A stretch of 64,000 bases of DNA from CAZRSW01 sp964602845 (GCA_964602845.1 CAZRSW010000001.1:124001-188000), one strand, 5' to 3'; numbered from the stretch's first letter, positions 27,064 through 35,757 are shown. Numbers and translations are program-made. The notes: generated from the letters alone by a model not told the origin.

Positions 27064-27690
27064 ATGACAGCTATTCGATTTGAGGTATATTACGACTTTG
27101 CTTGACCTTGGGTACACAATGCGGCTGTATGGCTGGATCAAGTGAAAGGTCTCGGGGTCGATTTGGATGTTGAATGGCGACATTTTTCCCTCCAACAAAA
27201 CAATTCTACTGAGGTGGATCAACCACCTGTTTGGCGAGAGTCTGATTTGGCTAGTACTCGGTCGGGCTTGGCTGCTTTGGCTGCAGAGGCTGCCAAGAAA
27301 TTAGGAGTAGAATATTTCGATAGGTTCTTTCTTCTATTACTTAAGGAGAGGCATGCTGGTTCCCGAGTTCCCCTAAATGATGTGGGAACGTTCGTAGAAA
27401 TCGCTCGGCAAAGTGGCTTAAATGTCGAGGATTTTCAAGAGGCCATGTTGGATTCTTCCCTGGTAGAAAAAATTGAAGAGGACCATCTTGAAGCCAGTGA
27501 GGTTCATGGAATTTTTGGGACCCCAACCTTCGTTTTCGAGAACGGTCATACGGCATTTGTTAAGACCTTCATTCCACCGGTGGATGAATCGGTAGATGCA
27601 TTCAATGAATTCATGAATCTGTTTGGATCAAAGTCGTATATCGGAGAAATAAAACGCCCTCAGCCCCCGTGGCCAAAGGGTGCTGTATAA
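27064..27690 (+). CDS. DsbA-family thioredoxin-fold protein with in-frame TGA: probable selenoprotein
   Basis: An AGGAGGT ribosome-binding site (27049-27055) with 8-base spacing leads to ATG 27064 and a frame of 208 residues broken only by TGA at codon 14 (27103-27105). That codon falls where the first active-site Cys belongs: YYDFA-TGA-PWV against the DFxCPWC of DsbA/FrnE and mycothiol-dependent Rv2466c-type proteins. The frame continues 195 codons and contains the cis-Pro loop FGTPTFVF and a C-terminal IKRPQPPW. A hairpin of bacterial SECIS shape follows the TGA. The second active-site Cys is Val, so the site would hold a lone selenocysteine. Without Sec insertion, translation would stop after 13 residues. 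A GTG at 27142 without a ribosome-binding site is a poor alternative start. Its end precedes rnc. Confidence 0.75.
27103..27138 (+). promoter_or_regulatory. Candidate bacterial SECIS element downstream of the in-frame TGA
   Basis: After TGA (27103-27105) the mRNA can form a 5-bp upper stem, 27122-27126 with 27131-27135 (CGGCU against GGCUG, including two G-U pairs). The loop is GUAU (27127-27130). A further two A-U pairs, at 27119-27120 with 27137-27138, lie beyond a G-G mismatch. The loop begins 21 bases after the TGA and has G then U at its start. Both agree with the known constraints for SelB-binding bacterial SECIS elements. A longer pairing GACCTT/AAGGTC (27104-27109 with 27146-27151) encloses it. 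Folding was done by hand. Confidence 0.6.
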
Positions 27691-27730
27691 AAGCGTTACT
27701 CTTGACCGGGTTGTTTTGGAGATTAGTGAC

Positions 27731-28417
27731 GTGTCTATATTTTATGAAGAATTGGCTGGTTCTTTCAGGAATGAAAAACTATTACAATTAGCTTTGACGC
27801 ATAGTTCCATTGTCAATGAAGTAACCTTGTTGGGTGAGACGTCGAACGAGAGAATGGAATTTCTGGGGGACTCTGTCGTAGGTTTGGTTGTTGCCAAGAA
27901 ACTTTATGAAGCCAATCCTGATGCTGACGAGGGATATCTTAGCCGTTCTAAGTCCAATATTGTGAGTGGAAAGACCCTGTCTGGAGTGGCCGTTGAATTA
28001 GGCATAGATAAGGCATTGTCGTTAGGCGTAGGGGAAGATAGGACAGGTGGTAGAAACAAGCAATCCAACTTAGCGGCTGGATTTGAGGCTGTAGTAGGGG
28101 CTATATTTTTAGATCGTGGATGGGAAGCCGCGGAACGTTTTGTACTGGATTCGTTGGCTGAATTGATTGTTTGCGCTCAATCCCCTCGAGGTATTATTGA
28201 TGATCCTAAGACAGAATTACAGCAAATATCTCACTCAATGACGGGGGACACTCCTTTTTACCGCGTGTCTTCGAAGTCCGGTCTTGATCACGCTCCTACA
28301 TTTACAGTAGAAGTATTAATAGGGGACTTAGTTTATGGGATCGGTAGTGGAGTTAGTAAGCGGGTCGCGGAGAAAGAGGCTGCTTTTGCCGCATTGAATA
28401 AGTTCCGGGGCTCATAG
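27731..28417 (+). CDS. rnc: Ribonuclease III
   Basis: The double-strand-specific endoribonuclease that matures rRNA and other structured transcripts. The signature SNERMEFLGDSVVGL is followed by catalytic acidic residues on the helical RNase domain. A C-terminal double-stranded-RNA-binding domain starts at DPKTELQQ and ends in EKEAAFAALNKF. The start is set at GTG 27731, nine bases after GGAG, giving 228 residues. The open frame extends back to 27680, which would overlap the upstream gene by 11 bases and lacks a ribosome-binding site. It lies 40 bases after the selenoprotein-like gene and probably shares its promoter. Confidence 0.95.
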   Translation: MSIFYEELAGSFRNEKLLQLALTHSSIVNEVTLLGETSNERMEFLGDSVVGLVVAKKLYEANPDADEGYLSRSKSNIVSGKTLSGVAVELGIDKALSLGVGEDRTGGRNKQSNLAAGFEAVVGAIFLDRGWEAAERFVLDSLAELIVCAQSPRGIIDDPKTELQQISHSMTGDTPFYRVSSKSGLDHAPTFTVEVLIGDLVYGIGSGVSKRVAEKEAAFAALNKFRGS

Positions 28418-28588
28418 ACGTAGGTTGTGTGAGGCATTGAAGCTGTGGGCCATCTGAAGTTGAAGTAATCGTATAGGATGAGTTGCCTTAGATCTTCCGG
28501 CTCTCCGGCTCTTGTATGATAATCTTTTAAAGAGTCCTTGAGATTTCAGTGTAATGGCAAGGTCAGCAATCTTAAAAAGGATCCAGAG

Positions 28589-30229
28589 ATGGCAAATATT
28601 AGTGGGAACCATTTGGTAGCTAAGACCCTGAAAGAAGAGGGAGTGGACACTCTTTTTTACCTGACGGGAGGTCCCAGTTTTGACATAGTTATGTCTTGTC
28701 AGGATCTTGGTATAAGAACCTTGGATTTTAGGCATGAGCAAGCTGCGGCCTTTGCAGCTCATGCGTATTCCAGGGTAACCGGAAAAACTGGGGTAGTTAC
28801 CGCGTCATCAGGTCCTGGAACCCTTAACTTACTGACTGGTGTGTATGCTGCTTCTATTGATTGCGCCCCGATGTTGATATTAGGAGGGGCAAGTCCAGTT
28901 CATGAGATAGGGCGAAATACTTTTCAGGAAGTTGATCAAGTTAGCATTATGCAGCCTTTATGCAAGTATTTCCATAGACCGACTAAGGCATCAAGGTATC
29001 CCGAAATAGTTAGCACCGCATACCGGCAATCGCAGTCCGGCCGTCCTGGGCCTGTATATGTTGATTGTGGAGGGGATGTTTTGTACGAAGAAGTTGATGC
29101 AGCAGACCTGGCACCTGCCTCAAGAGCGCAAACAAGGATCCGTCCGGCGACGGACGAAACCACCATTGAGAAGATTATCGACATGATTGCCGCTGCAGAT
29201 CGCCCTATGATATTCGCAGGTGGAGGGGCTTTCTTTTCTGGGGCCGCTGGTCCGCTAAATCGATTCGTAGATATTACCAATGTCCCTTTTTTTACGTCTC
29301 CTATGTCGCGAGGCCTTATCGCAGAAGACCATGTGGTTTGCTTCCCTGCTGCTAGATCTACGGCTATGAAGGAAGCGGACCTCGTATTGGTTGTGGGGAC
29401 AAGGATAAATTGGATGTTGAATTTTGGTAAAAGATTTTCCCCTGATGCCCACATCATTCAGATTGATATTGAAGAATCTGAACTCGGGCATAATCTGGAT
29501 ATTGAATTGGGTGTTGTGGGTGATGCTGCTACTGTTGTTCGACAGCTGGCCGATGCCGCGGCATTGAGAGCCTCAGATTTTTCAGACGTGCTGGAGTCGG
29601 AATGGATACGTAGGCTCGGCGAAACTAATATGTCTCGACTTGTCGACAGTGCTGTGAAACATGATTCCGATCAGGTACCCATACATCCATTAAGGCTTTG
29701 CAAGGAAATAAGAGAGTTCCTGGATAGGGATGCCATAGTCGTTGTAGATGGCAACGAGATACTGCACTTTGCTAGACAGTCGATCCCAACCTATTATCCT
29801 GGCCATCGGTTGAATTCCGGTGTTACGGGTACGATGGGTGTCGGATTACCCTACGGTATAGGGGCAAAAATCGCTAAACCACATAGCCAGGTGTTAGTAC
29901 TTCATGGTGATGGGTCTATGGGGATGAATGCCATGGAAATTGACACGGCTGTAAGACATAATCTTCCTGTCGTAACTGTTGTAAGTAATAATGCTGGATG
30001 GTTTGCTCGCACTCCAGATAGAAGAAAACCAGGTAGGGAACTGGGATTTACGCCATTCCATGAAATGGCGAAATCCTTACATGGTTATGGGGAAGAAGTG
30101 ACCGATCCTAAAGAAATAAAACCAGCGCTGCGCCGAGCATTTGAGAGCGGCAAGGCTGCAGTTATTAATGTGATCGTGGAACCTACCGCTGCAGGCGTAT
30201 CCAGGGCCTGGTCCGGTTCCGAAAGTTGA
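28589..30229 (+). CDS. Thiamine-diphosphate-dependent enzyme (acetolactate synthase / 2-hydroxyacyl-CoA lyase-like)
   Basis: A 546-residue ThDP enzyme with the standard three-domain order. The N-terminal PYR domain holds the catalytic Glu50 (DFRHEQAA) and the SSGPGTLNLLTG loop. A central domain follows. The C-terminal PP domain has the ThDP-Mg motif GDGSMGMNAMEID running to SNNAGW. The start is ATG at 28589, seven bases after an AAAGGA site; an upstream in-frame ATG would add 17 residues. No acetolactate synthase regulatory subunit (ilvH/N) is nearby. A degradative role (oxalyl-CoA decarboxylase, 2-hydroxyacyl-CoA lyase or benzaldehyde-lyase-like) is therefore as likely as a biosynthetic one. 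Confidence 0.8.
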   Translation: MANISGNHLVAKTLKEEGVDTLFYLTGGPSFDIVMSCQDLGIRTLDFRHEQAAAFAAHAYSRVTGKTGVVTASSGPGTLNLLTGVYAASIDCAPMLILGGASPVHEIGRNTFQEVDQVSIMQPLCKYFHRPTKASRYPEIVSTAYRQSQSGRPGPVYVDCGGDVLYEEVDAADLAPASRAQTRIRPATDETTIEKIIDMIAAADRPMIFAGGGAFFSGAAGPLNRFVDITNVPFFTSPMSRGLIAEDHVVCFPAARSTAMKEADLVLVVGTRINWMLNFGKRFSPDAHIIQIDIEESELGHNLDIELGVVGDAATVVRQLADAAALRASDFSDVLESEWIRRLGETNMSRLVDSAVKHDSDQVPIHPLRLCKEIREFLDRDAIVVVDGNEILHFARQSIPTYYPGHRLNSGVTGTMGVGLPYGIGAKIAKPHSQVLVLHGDGSMGMNAMEIDTAVRHNLPVVTVVSNNAGWFARTPDRRKPGRELGFTPFHEMAKSLHGYGEEVTDPKEIKPALRRAFESGKAAVINVIVEPTAAGVSRAWSGSES

Positions 30230-30267
30230 TGGATCTCTAGTAGCTTTTACTTGAGGTGGGACGTTTG

Positions 30268-31509
30268 TTAAAAATCAATTCCTGGGACTGGGTAGACTTT
30301 TGTCATTTGAAGTACTTCCTGCTTAACCTGCTTTTGGGTGGAGACGTTATCCATATTATTTAACAGTTGTAGTATTAAATTTCCAATGGTTTGAATTTGT
30401 TTTGTATCCATTCCGCGGCTTGTGATCGCTGCAGTGCCCAATCTTATTCCGCTTGCTTGTCGCGGAGGTTTTGTATCGAACGGAATTGCGTTGCGGTTTA
30501 CAACTATATTTGCTTTGCCTAGCGAATCCTCAGCTTGTCGACCCGTGATCCCTAGATTTGTAAGGTCAACTAAAACCATGTGATTCTTTGTGCTACCTGA
30601 AACAATACGGAGTCCGCCATTTTTTAATGTGTTTGACAACTCCCTAGCATTTTTACGCACATTTTGCTGATACTTCACAAATTCAGGTTGAGTGGCTTCG
30701 TGGAAGGCGACAGCTTTTGCCGCAATCACATGTTGTAGCGGGCCACCTTGCATATTGGGAAATACTGCGCTATTCACCGCACGACCTAGATCCCTCTTAG
30801 CAAGTATTAACCCTCCACGGGGTCCTCTCAGGGTCTTATGAGTGGTTGAGGTGATAATATCGGCTATATTAACAGGGGATGGATGTTCATGAGCAGCTAC
30901 CAACCCAGATATATGAGCCATGTCTACCATAAATTTGGCCCCAACGATGTCACAGATTTCCCGGAATTTGTGAAAATCAATAATTTGGCTGTACGCGGAA
31001 GCCCCTGCGATAATGAGCTTTGGCTTGAACTCTTCGGCGAGATCAGAAACTTGGTTGAAGTCAATGGCCTCTGTGACCCGATCTACGCCGTAGGAGATAA
31101 AGTTATACAACTTTGCTGAAAAATTCACGCTGCTGCCATGAGTGAGGTGTCCACCTTGATCTAGGCTCATACCCATCACTGTATCCCCAGGAGATAGGAG
31201 GGCGAAATATGCGGCCATGTTTGCTTGCGCACCACTGTGTGGTTGAACATTTGCATAATCAGATCCAAAAAGATTCATGGCTCTGGAAATTGAGGTGGTT
31301 TCAACATCATCTATGAACTCGCATCCTCCGTAGTAACGATGCCCGGGGTAGCCCTCTGCGTATTTGTTGGTTAGGACAGAGCCTTGAGCTTGCAGCACTG
31401 CTTTTGAGGCGTAATTTTCTGACGCTATCAAATTTATGTTTCTTGATTGTCTTTGACATTCATCTGAAATGGTGGCGAATATTTCTTTATCCACCTCTTT
31501 TAAAGACAT
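30268..31509 (-). CDS. glyA: Serine hydroxymethyltransferase
   Basis: The 413-residue PLP enzyme interconverts serine and glycine and loads one-carbon units onto tetrahydrofolate. The diagnostic segments are IASENYASKAVLQAQGS (about 28-44), YAEGYPGHRYYGGCE, HSGAQAN, the PLP-lysine motif TSTTHKTLRGPRGG and FDTKPPRQASGIRLG near the end. Length matches bacterial GlyA. It faces away from thrC-folE across a 330-base region. FolE, FolP and FolK are encoded elsewhere in this window, so folate and one-carbon metabolism are well represented. Confidence 0.97.
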   Translation of the reverse strand: MSLKEVDKEIFATISDECQRQSRNINLIASENYASKAVLQAQGSVLTNKYAEGYPGHRYYGGCEFIDDVETTSISRAMNLFGSDYANVQPHSGAQANMAAYFALLSPGDTVMGMSLDQGGHLTHGSSVNFSAKLYNFISYGVDRVTEAIDFNQVSDLAEEFKPKLIIAGASAYSQIIDFHKFREICDIVGAKFMVDMAHISGLVAAHEHPSPVNIADIITSTTHKTLRGPRGGLILAKRDLGRAVNSAVFPNMQGGPLQHVIAAKAVAFHEATQPEFVKYQQNVRKNARELSNTLKNGGLRIVSGSTKNHMVLVDLTNLGITGRQAEDSLGKANIVVNRNAIPFDTKPPRQASGIRLGTAAITSRGMDTKQIQTIGNLILQLLNNMDNVSTQKQVKQEVLQMTKVYPVPGIDF

Positions 31510-31723
31510 AGTGCACTCCGTTGAAATGTGATGAGTTTAAGCTTTATGGCTACATTGATTTCTAATTAGTTTCCACGTTTTAAGTGATCCTACCTGTCAG
31601 TTGAATGAGACAGTGATTCTTGTGTGCATACCTAAGAACAAGCAATCCCAAACACATTTTATTCTTTTTCATGTGAAGCCGCTATTTCGATTTATAAGCA
31701 GGAACTTGTCACTGATCTGTAGC

Positions 31724-31737
31724 TTACTGTACAGTAA
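31724..31737. promoter_or_regulatory. 14-bp perfect palindrome upstream of the thrC promoter (candidate operator)
   Basis: TTACTGTACAGTAA is self-complementary over its whole length and ends three bases before the TTGACC element. Its location suggests a dimeric regulator's binding site. It is not the CTGT-N8-ACAG spacing of the E. coli LexA box. Confidence 0.5.
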
Positions 31738-31740
31738 ATG

Positions 31741-31770
31741 TTGACCTTATTTTAAATGATCCTTTATTTA
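31741..31770 (+). promoter_or_regulatory. Putative promoter of the thrC-folE operon
   Basis: TTGACC (31741-31746) with TATTTA (31765-31770), spacing 18, preceded by a perfect palindrome. The match is by eye; the -10 is AT-rich but imperfect. Confidence 0.4.
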
Positions 31771-31810
31771 AAAGGCTCGGGGACTTTTTTAGGAGGGATT
31801 TTAGAGACTG

Positions 31811-31843
31811 ATGGGAAGTTTCGATAGATTGGGATTGGTATGA
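31811..31843 (+). CDS. Possible 10-residue leader peptide coupled to thrC
   Basis: ATG 31811 starts a frame encoding MGSFDRLGLV that ends in TGA at 31841-31843, overlapping the thrC ATG (31840-31842) as ATGA. An AGGAGGG element lies at 31791-31797, but 13 bases upstream, a long spacing. thrC itself has only a weak ribosome-binding site, so coupling through this leader is plausible. The peptide has no run of Thr or Ile codons, so classic attenuation is not suggested. Confidence 0.35.
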   Translation: MGSFDRLGLV

Positions 31844-32895
31844 TCAGAGGTGTGTTGCAGAAATACCGCGAATTTCTTCCGGTCACCGATAGAACGCCTT
31901 TGATTTCGCTCGGGGAAGGCGGAACACCACTTGTGAAATCAAGAAATCTTGTTGATGAAGTGGGTTGTAGGGATCTTTATTTTAAACTCGAAGGTTGTAA
32001 TCCAACGGGCTCCTTTAAAGATAGGGGTATGGTGGTGGCAGTTGCCAAAGCGATGGAAAAAGGAGTTACCACTATTGCTTGTGCGTCCACAGGTAATACG
32101 AGCGCATCGGCCGCAGCTTATGGGGCTTATTGTGGCTTGAAAACCGCTCTTATTGTGCCAAAGGGTAACATCGCAAAAGGAAAGTTAGCCCAAGCTATGG
32201 CGTACGGGGCTCATATAGCGGTCATAGACGGAAGTTTTGATAGAGCTTTAGAGATAACAAGATCTCTATGTGCCAAGCACTCTATTGAGATAGTTAATTC
32301 AGTCAATCCTAATCGTATTGAAGGACAGAAAACGGCGGCCTTTGAGATTATAGACGACTTGGGAGCCGTGCCCGATGAGTTATATATTCCAGTAGGGAAT
32401 GCCGGTAATATCACCGCATATTGGAAAGGTTTTTTGGAGTTTAGGTCCAAAGGGATTACTTCAGACTTGCCAACGATGAACGGGTTTCAGGCAGAAGGGT
32501 CAGATCCAATTGTTAGAGGTGAGATAGTGGAGCGTCCAGAAACTATAGCTACGGCAATCCGAATTGGGAATCCGGCTGGTTGGAAGGGAGCATTGAAGGC
32601 TCGGGACGAATCAATGGGCCATATAGGTAGTGTCTCTGATTCAGATATTATGACTGCGTATAGAGAGTTAGCCCTATTGGAAGGAGTATTTTGTGAGCCG
32701 GCATCCGCCGCTTCTGTGGCGGGGCTCATGAAACGGCGAAGATCTGGAAAAGATTTTTCTGAAAAAACTGTCGTTTGCATTCTAACGGGGACCGGATTGA
32801 AAGATCCTGATATATCTGCTGAAATCGAACCTAAGTCTATCGGCGAGTATTCAGCAGATATGGATTCTGTTGAGAAAGCCCTTTTTATTGCTTAA
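31840..32895 (+). CDS. thrC: Threonine synthase
   Basis: A 351-residue PLP enzyme converting O-phosphohomoserine to threonine. It shows SLGEGGTPLV near residue 23, the PLP lysine Lys60 in NPTGSFKDRG, CASTGNTSASAAAYGAYC and a glycine-rich phosphate loop (VGNAGNITAYWKG). The N-terminus (MIRGVLQKYREFLPVTD) matches the short type found in Gram-positives and Chloroflexi. folE starts two bases after its stop, so both are on one transcript, starting from the putative promoter at 31741. Confidence 0.95.
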   Translation: MIRGVLQKYREFLPVTDRTPLISLGEGGTPLVKSRNLVDEVGCRDLYFKLEGCNPTGSFKDRGMVVAVAKAMEKGVTTIACASTGNTSASAAAYGAYCGLKTALIVPKGNIAKGKLAQAMAYGAHIAVIDGSFDRALEITRSLCAKHSIEIVNSVNPNRIEGQKTAAFEIIDDLGAVPDELYIPVGNAGNITAYWKGFLEFRSKGITSDLPTMNGFQAEGSDPIVRGEIVERPETIATAIRIGNPAGWKGALKARDESMGHIGSVSDSDIMTAYRELALLEGVFCEPASAASVAGLMKRRRSGKDFSEKTVVCILTGTGLKDPDISAEIEPKSIGEYSADMDSVEKALFIA

Positions 32896-32897
32896 CT

Positions 32898-33479
32898 ATG
32901 TCTGATCAGAAGCCCAAAGATTCACACCAGATTGATTTTGATGTTCTAGAGAATAGTGTAAGGCAAATTCTTGAGGCAATTGGTGAAGATGTCAGCAGGG
33001 AAGGGCTAAAAGATACCCCTTATAGGGTGTCGAGACTATATGAAGAGTTGTTTTCTGGGATGTCGCAGGATCCCATGGCAATTCTTGAAACCACTTTTAA
33101 TGAGGGGCATTTTGATCCTGTTGTGATTGCTAATATTCCTTTCCTATCAATTTGTGAGCATCATCTGCTGCCTTTCTTTGGTCAGGCTAATGTTGGATAT
33201 ATACCTAAAGGGAAAGTGTTGGGTGCTAGCAAAATTGCGAGGGTTCTAGACATTTTCTCACGTCGTCCCCAGATTCAGGAGCGGTTAACCTCCCAATTAG
33301 CTAATTCTATTCAAGATACCCTCTTGTCCGAGGCCACCTACGTTGTATTATCAGCGGAACACATGTGTATGGGAATCAGAGGAGTAAAAAAACCAGGTAG
33401 TCTGGTTGTCACAGTATCGCAAGTCGGCAGTTCAACGGCAGTTAAGGAGCTTAAATCCTTAATGAGAAAGATCTCATAA
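32898..33479 (+). CDS. folE: GTP cyclohydrolase I
   Basis: The 193-residue enzyme opens GTP to dihydroneopterin triphosphate, the first step of folate synthesis. The family motif ISICEHHLLPFFGQANVGY supplies the zinc Cys and His, the second zinc Cys is in SAEHMCMGIRG, and the stretch PKGKVLGASKIARVLD completes the substrate pocket. Length is normal. It lies between thrC and an acetyltransferase-like gene with gaps of a few bases. folP and folK occur together at 50652-51975, while folB was not seen in this window. Confidence 0.96.
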   Translation: MSDQKPKDSHQIDFDVLENSVRQILEAIGEDVSREGLKDTPYRVSRLYEELFSGMSQDPMAILETTFNEGHFDPVVIANIPFLSICEHHLLPFFGQANVGYIPKGKVLGASKIARVLDIFSRRPQIQERLTSQLANSIQDTLLSEATYVVLSAEHMCMGIRGVKKPGSLVVTVSQVGSSTAVKELKSLMRKIS

Positions 33480-33483
33480 GGGG

Positions 33484-34464
33484 GTGCAGATGGGGTTTTT
33501 CCCTGAGCAAAGATTTGATGATATAGAAGTGATATGGGAACAAGTGTTAGCTGATTGCCCGACTGATTCTATATTTATTACTCCTTGGTGGCAGGGGACT
33601 TGGTGGCGCCGATTTGGGACCAATGAACGAATCAGCATTGAGCCGGTTTATTCTGACGAGGGTTTGCTAGGTATTTCTCCTCTAATGACCAGTGGCGGGG
33701 TAACGACGTTTATTGGGGATAAGAATGTCTATGACTATATGGATTTCCCGGTAACGAGGGGAAAAGAAGAGCAATTTTTTGAACAACTATGGAATAACCT
33801 GAAGATGATGGAATGGGACGTTTTGGATTTAAGGTCTATCATTGAAAACTCTCCCAGCCTTGATTTCCTACCTCAACTAGGTAGGGATTCTGGATATACT
33901 GTAAAGGTGGAAGAGGCCGAAAAAACCCCATTTTTAAGGCTTCCAGAAACATGGGACACCTATGTTGCTGGACTTAGGAAGAAAGATCGCCATGAGTTGA
34001 GAAGAAAACTCAGGAGATTGAATGCACATACTGAACCCATACAATATGTGGTCGATACGAGACAAGGAATCCTTGACAATATTGAAGATTTCTTCCATCT
34101 GATGGGGGAAAGCGGGTCTGAAAAAGCAAATTTCCTCACTGATGCCAATAAGGAGTTTTTCAAGGATATAGCTCGCGAGCTTTCAAGGCGCGATCAGTTT
34201 AAACTCTTTTTTATGGAGATTGAAGGACGAAAAGTCGCAGGCTGTATATGTTTTGACTATGGCGATGGTTATTTTTTGTACAACAGTGGTTATTTACCAG
34301 AGTTCTCCTTCCTTAGCATTGGACTGCTGAACAAAGCCTTTACTATTGAGGATGCTATTAGCAAGCAGAAGGTGGAATATAATTTCTTAAAAGGAGAGGA
34401 ACGATACAAATATCATCTGGGCGCGCAAAACAAGAGTGTGTGCGATCTGATGATAGAGAGATGA
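33484..34464 (+). CDS. GNAT-superfamily (BioF2/FemAB-like) acyltransferase
   Basis: A 326-residue protein of the Acetyltransf_6 type. The N-half carries the NVYDYMDFP segment. The centre has a basic KKDRHELRRKLRRL motif typical of this family. The C-half has FYLYN-like and YNFLKGEERYKYHLG stretches, the usual end of the second GNAT-like fold. Such proteins often act in cell-envelope polysaccharide or lipid modification. The frame opens at GTG 33484, while ATG 33490 lies two codons in; the preceding G-rich stretch makes either possible. It follows folE closely, and its link to the thiol-type genes downstream is unproven. Confidence 0.7.
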   Translation: MQMGFFPEQRFDDIEVIWEQVLADCPTDSIFITPWWQGTWWRRFGTNERISIEPVYSDEGLLGISPLMTSGGVTTFIGDKNVYDYMDFPVTRGKEEQFFEQLWNNLKMMEWDVLDLRSIIENSPSLDFLPQLGRDSGYTVKVEEAEKTPFLRLPETWDTYVAGLRKKDRHELRRKLRRLNAHTEPIQYVVDTRQGILDNIEDFFHLMGESGSEKANFLTDANKEFFKDIARELSRRDQFKLFFMEIEGRKVAGCICFDYGDGYFLYNSGYLPEFSFLSIGLLNKAFTIEDAISKQKVEYNFLKGEERYKYHLGAQNKSVCDLMIER

Positions 34465-34531
34465 TCTCTGCCTTTCCTAAGTTTCTGAGTTGATTTAGTA
34501 TGTTATACATGATTTACATTGTGAGAGTGTC

Positions 34532-35752
34532 ATGCGTATAGCCCTAATCAGCTTTCATAGTTGCCCGGTGGCTAAGCTGGGTGAGAAGGATACTGGTGGT
34601 ATGAATGTGTACGTGCTTCAGCTCGCCATGAAATTAGGCATGATAGGACATCAGGTTGATGTCTACACAAGGACGCATGACACCTCGGATCCCGAAGTCA
34701 TCAACCTGGGTGTTGGAGCTCGTGTTGTGCATCTAGATGCTGGTGATGTAGATGAGAAAAAGCAAGAACTATTAAGTCATACGATGGAGTTTGTTTCAAA
34801 AATCACAGCGTACAGTGAAAAATATGATTTAAAGTATGATCTCATTCATAGCCATTATTGGTTATCTGGACATATTGGTAGGATACTTAGTTCTCATTGG
34901 GGTAGTTGTCATGTAGCTACTTTCCACACATTGGCTGAGACTAAGCTAAGAGCAAGGGCAGGTGAAATAGAGCCACCGTTACGTGCCATGATCGAGAAAG
35001 AGGTGATGGATACGGCTCATGGGATTCTCGTGTTGACTCAAATGGAAGTTAAAGATATTAGAACTTTATATGGGATAGAAGAGTCTAAAATGTCTGTTAT
35101 ACCCGCCGGTGTTGATACTCAGCTTTTTAGGCCTCGCAATAAACATTTATCTAGAGCAACAGTTGGATTGCCGCAAGATAAAGAAATAGTCTTGTATGTT
35201 GGTAGGGTGGAGCCAATCAAAGGGCTGGATATTTTATTAGAATCAATATCTATTGTTAGATCAACCCGTGATGTTAACCTGGTAATAGTGGGAGGGAGTC
35301 TAGATGGGGATCGGGAGCTTGAAGCACTTAAGAGTCGGTCGAAGGAGCTTGGAATAGAAAACGACGTTATTTTTACTGGGTCAATTGGACAATCCGATGT
35401 GAGTTTTTATTATTCTTCTGCCGATGTATTCGCTCTTCCATCTCATTATGAAAGTTTCGGTCTTGCAGCCTTAGAAGCAATGGCCTGTGGTATCCCTGTT
35501 GTTGCGTCCAGGGTTGGTGGTATACCGTCATTTGTGAAAGATGGAACAGCGGGCTATCTGATACCGTGGAGATGTCCAGAGCCGTTTGCCAATAGAATGG
35601 AAATGATTCTGGCGAACAATGATCTCAAGGCGGTAATGGGTCGCGCTGCTAGAGAAATTGCCGTGTCAATGGATTGGAATAAAACCGCGTTTCATGTTTC
35701 TGCTTTATACCGCGGCGTTATGTCAGAATACATGGAACTAGCTGCTATCTAA
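34532..35752 (+). CDS. GT4-family glycosyltransferase (MshA / sucrose-phosphate-synthase-like)
   Basis: A 406-residue GT-B glycosyltransferase. The N-terminus (GEKDTGGMNVYVLQLA, about 18-33) is the hallmark of MshA, the enzyme that joins GlcNAc to inositol-phosphate in mycothiol synthesis, and of sucrose-phosphate synthases. The nucleotide-sugar site is visible as LYVGRVEPIKGLDILLE and the E-x7-E type motif ALPSHYESFGLAALEAMA. Downstream lie an MshD-like acetyltransferase (opposite strand) and a PIG-L deacetylase, the other MshB/MshD-type activities. The substrate cannot be settled from sequence alone. Confidence 0.85.
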   Translation: MRIALISFHSCPVAKLGEKDTGGMNVYVLQLAMKLGMIGHQVDVYTRTHDTSDPEVINLGVGARVVHLDAGDVDEKKQELLSHTMEFVSKITAYSEKYDLKYDLIHSHYWLSGHIGRILSSHWGSCHVATFHTLAETKLRARAGEIEPPLRAMIEKEVMDTAHGILVLTQMEVKDIRTLYGIEESKMSVIPAGVDTQLFRPRNKHLSRATVGLPQDKEIVLYVGRVEPIKGLDILLESISIVRSTRDVNLVIVGGSLDGDRELEALKSRSKELGIENDVIFTGSIGQSDVSFYYSSADVFALPSHYESFGLAALEAMACGIPVVASRVGGIPSFVKDGTAGYLIPWRCPEPFANRMEMILANNDLKAVMGRAAREIAVSMDWNKTAFHVSALYRGVMSEYMELAAI

Positions 35753-35757
35753 ATTTG

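Larger units (their letters stand above)
31510..31839. other. 330-base divergent intergenic region between glyA and thrC
   Basis: It holds a 14-bp perfect palindrome (31724-31737), a promoter-like pair (31741-31770) and a short leader frame (31811-31843) before thrC. The part nearest glyA (31510-31720) shows no gene, and no riboswitch consensus was recognised there; a weak CTGTC/GACAG repeat is present. Confidence 0.6.
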
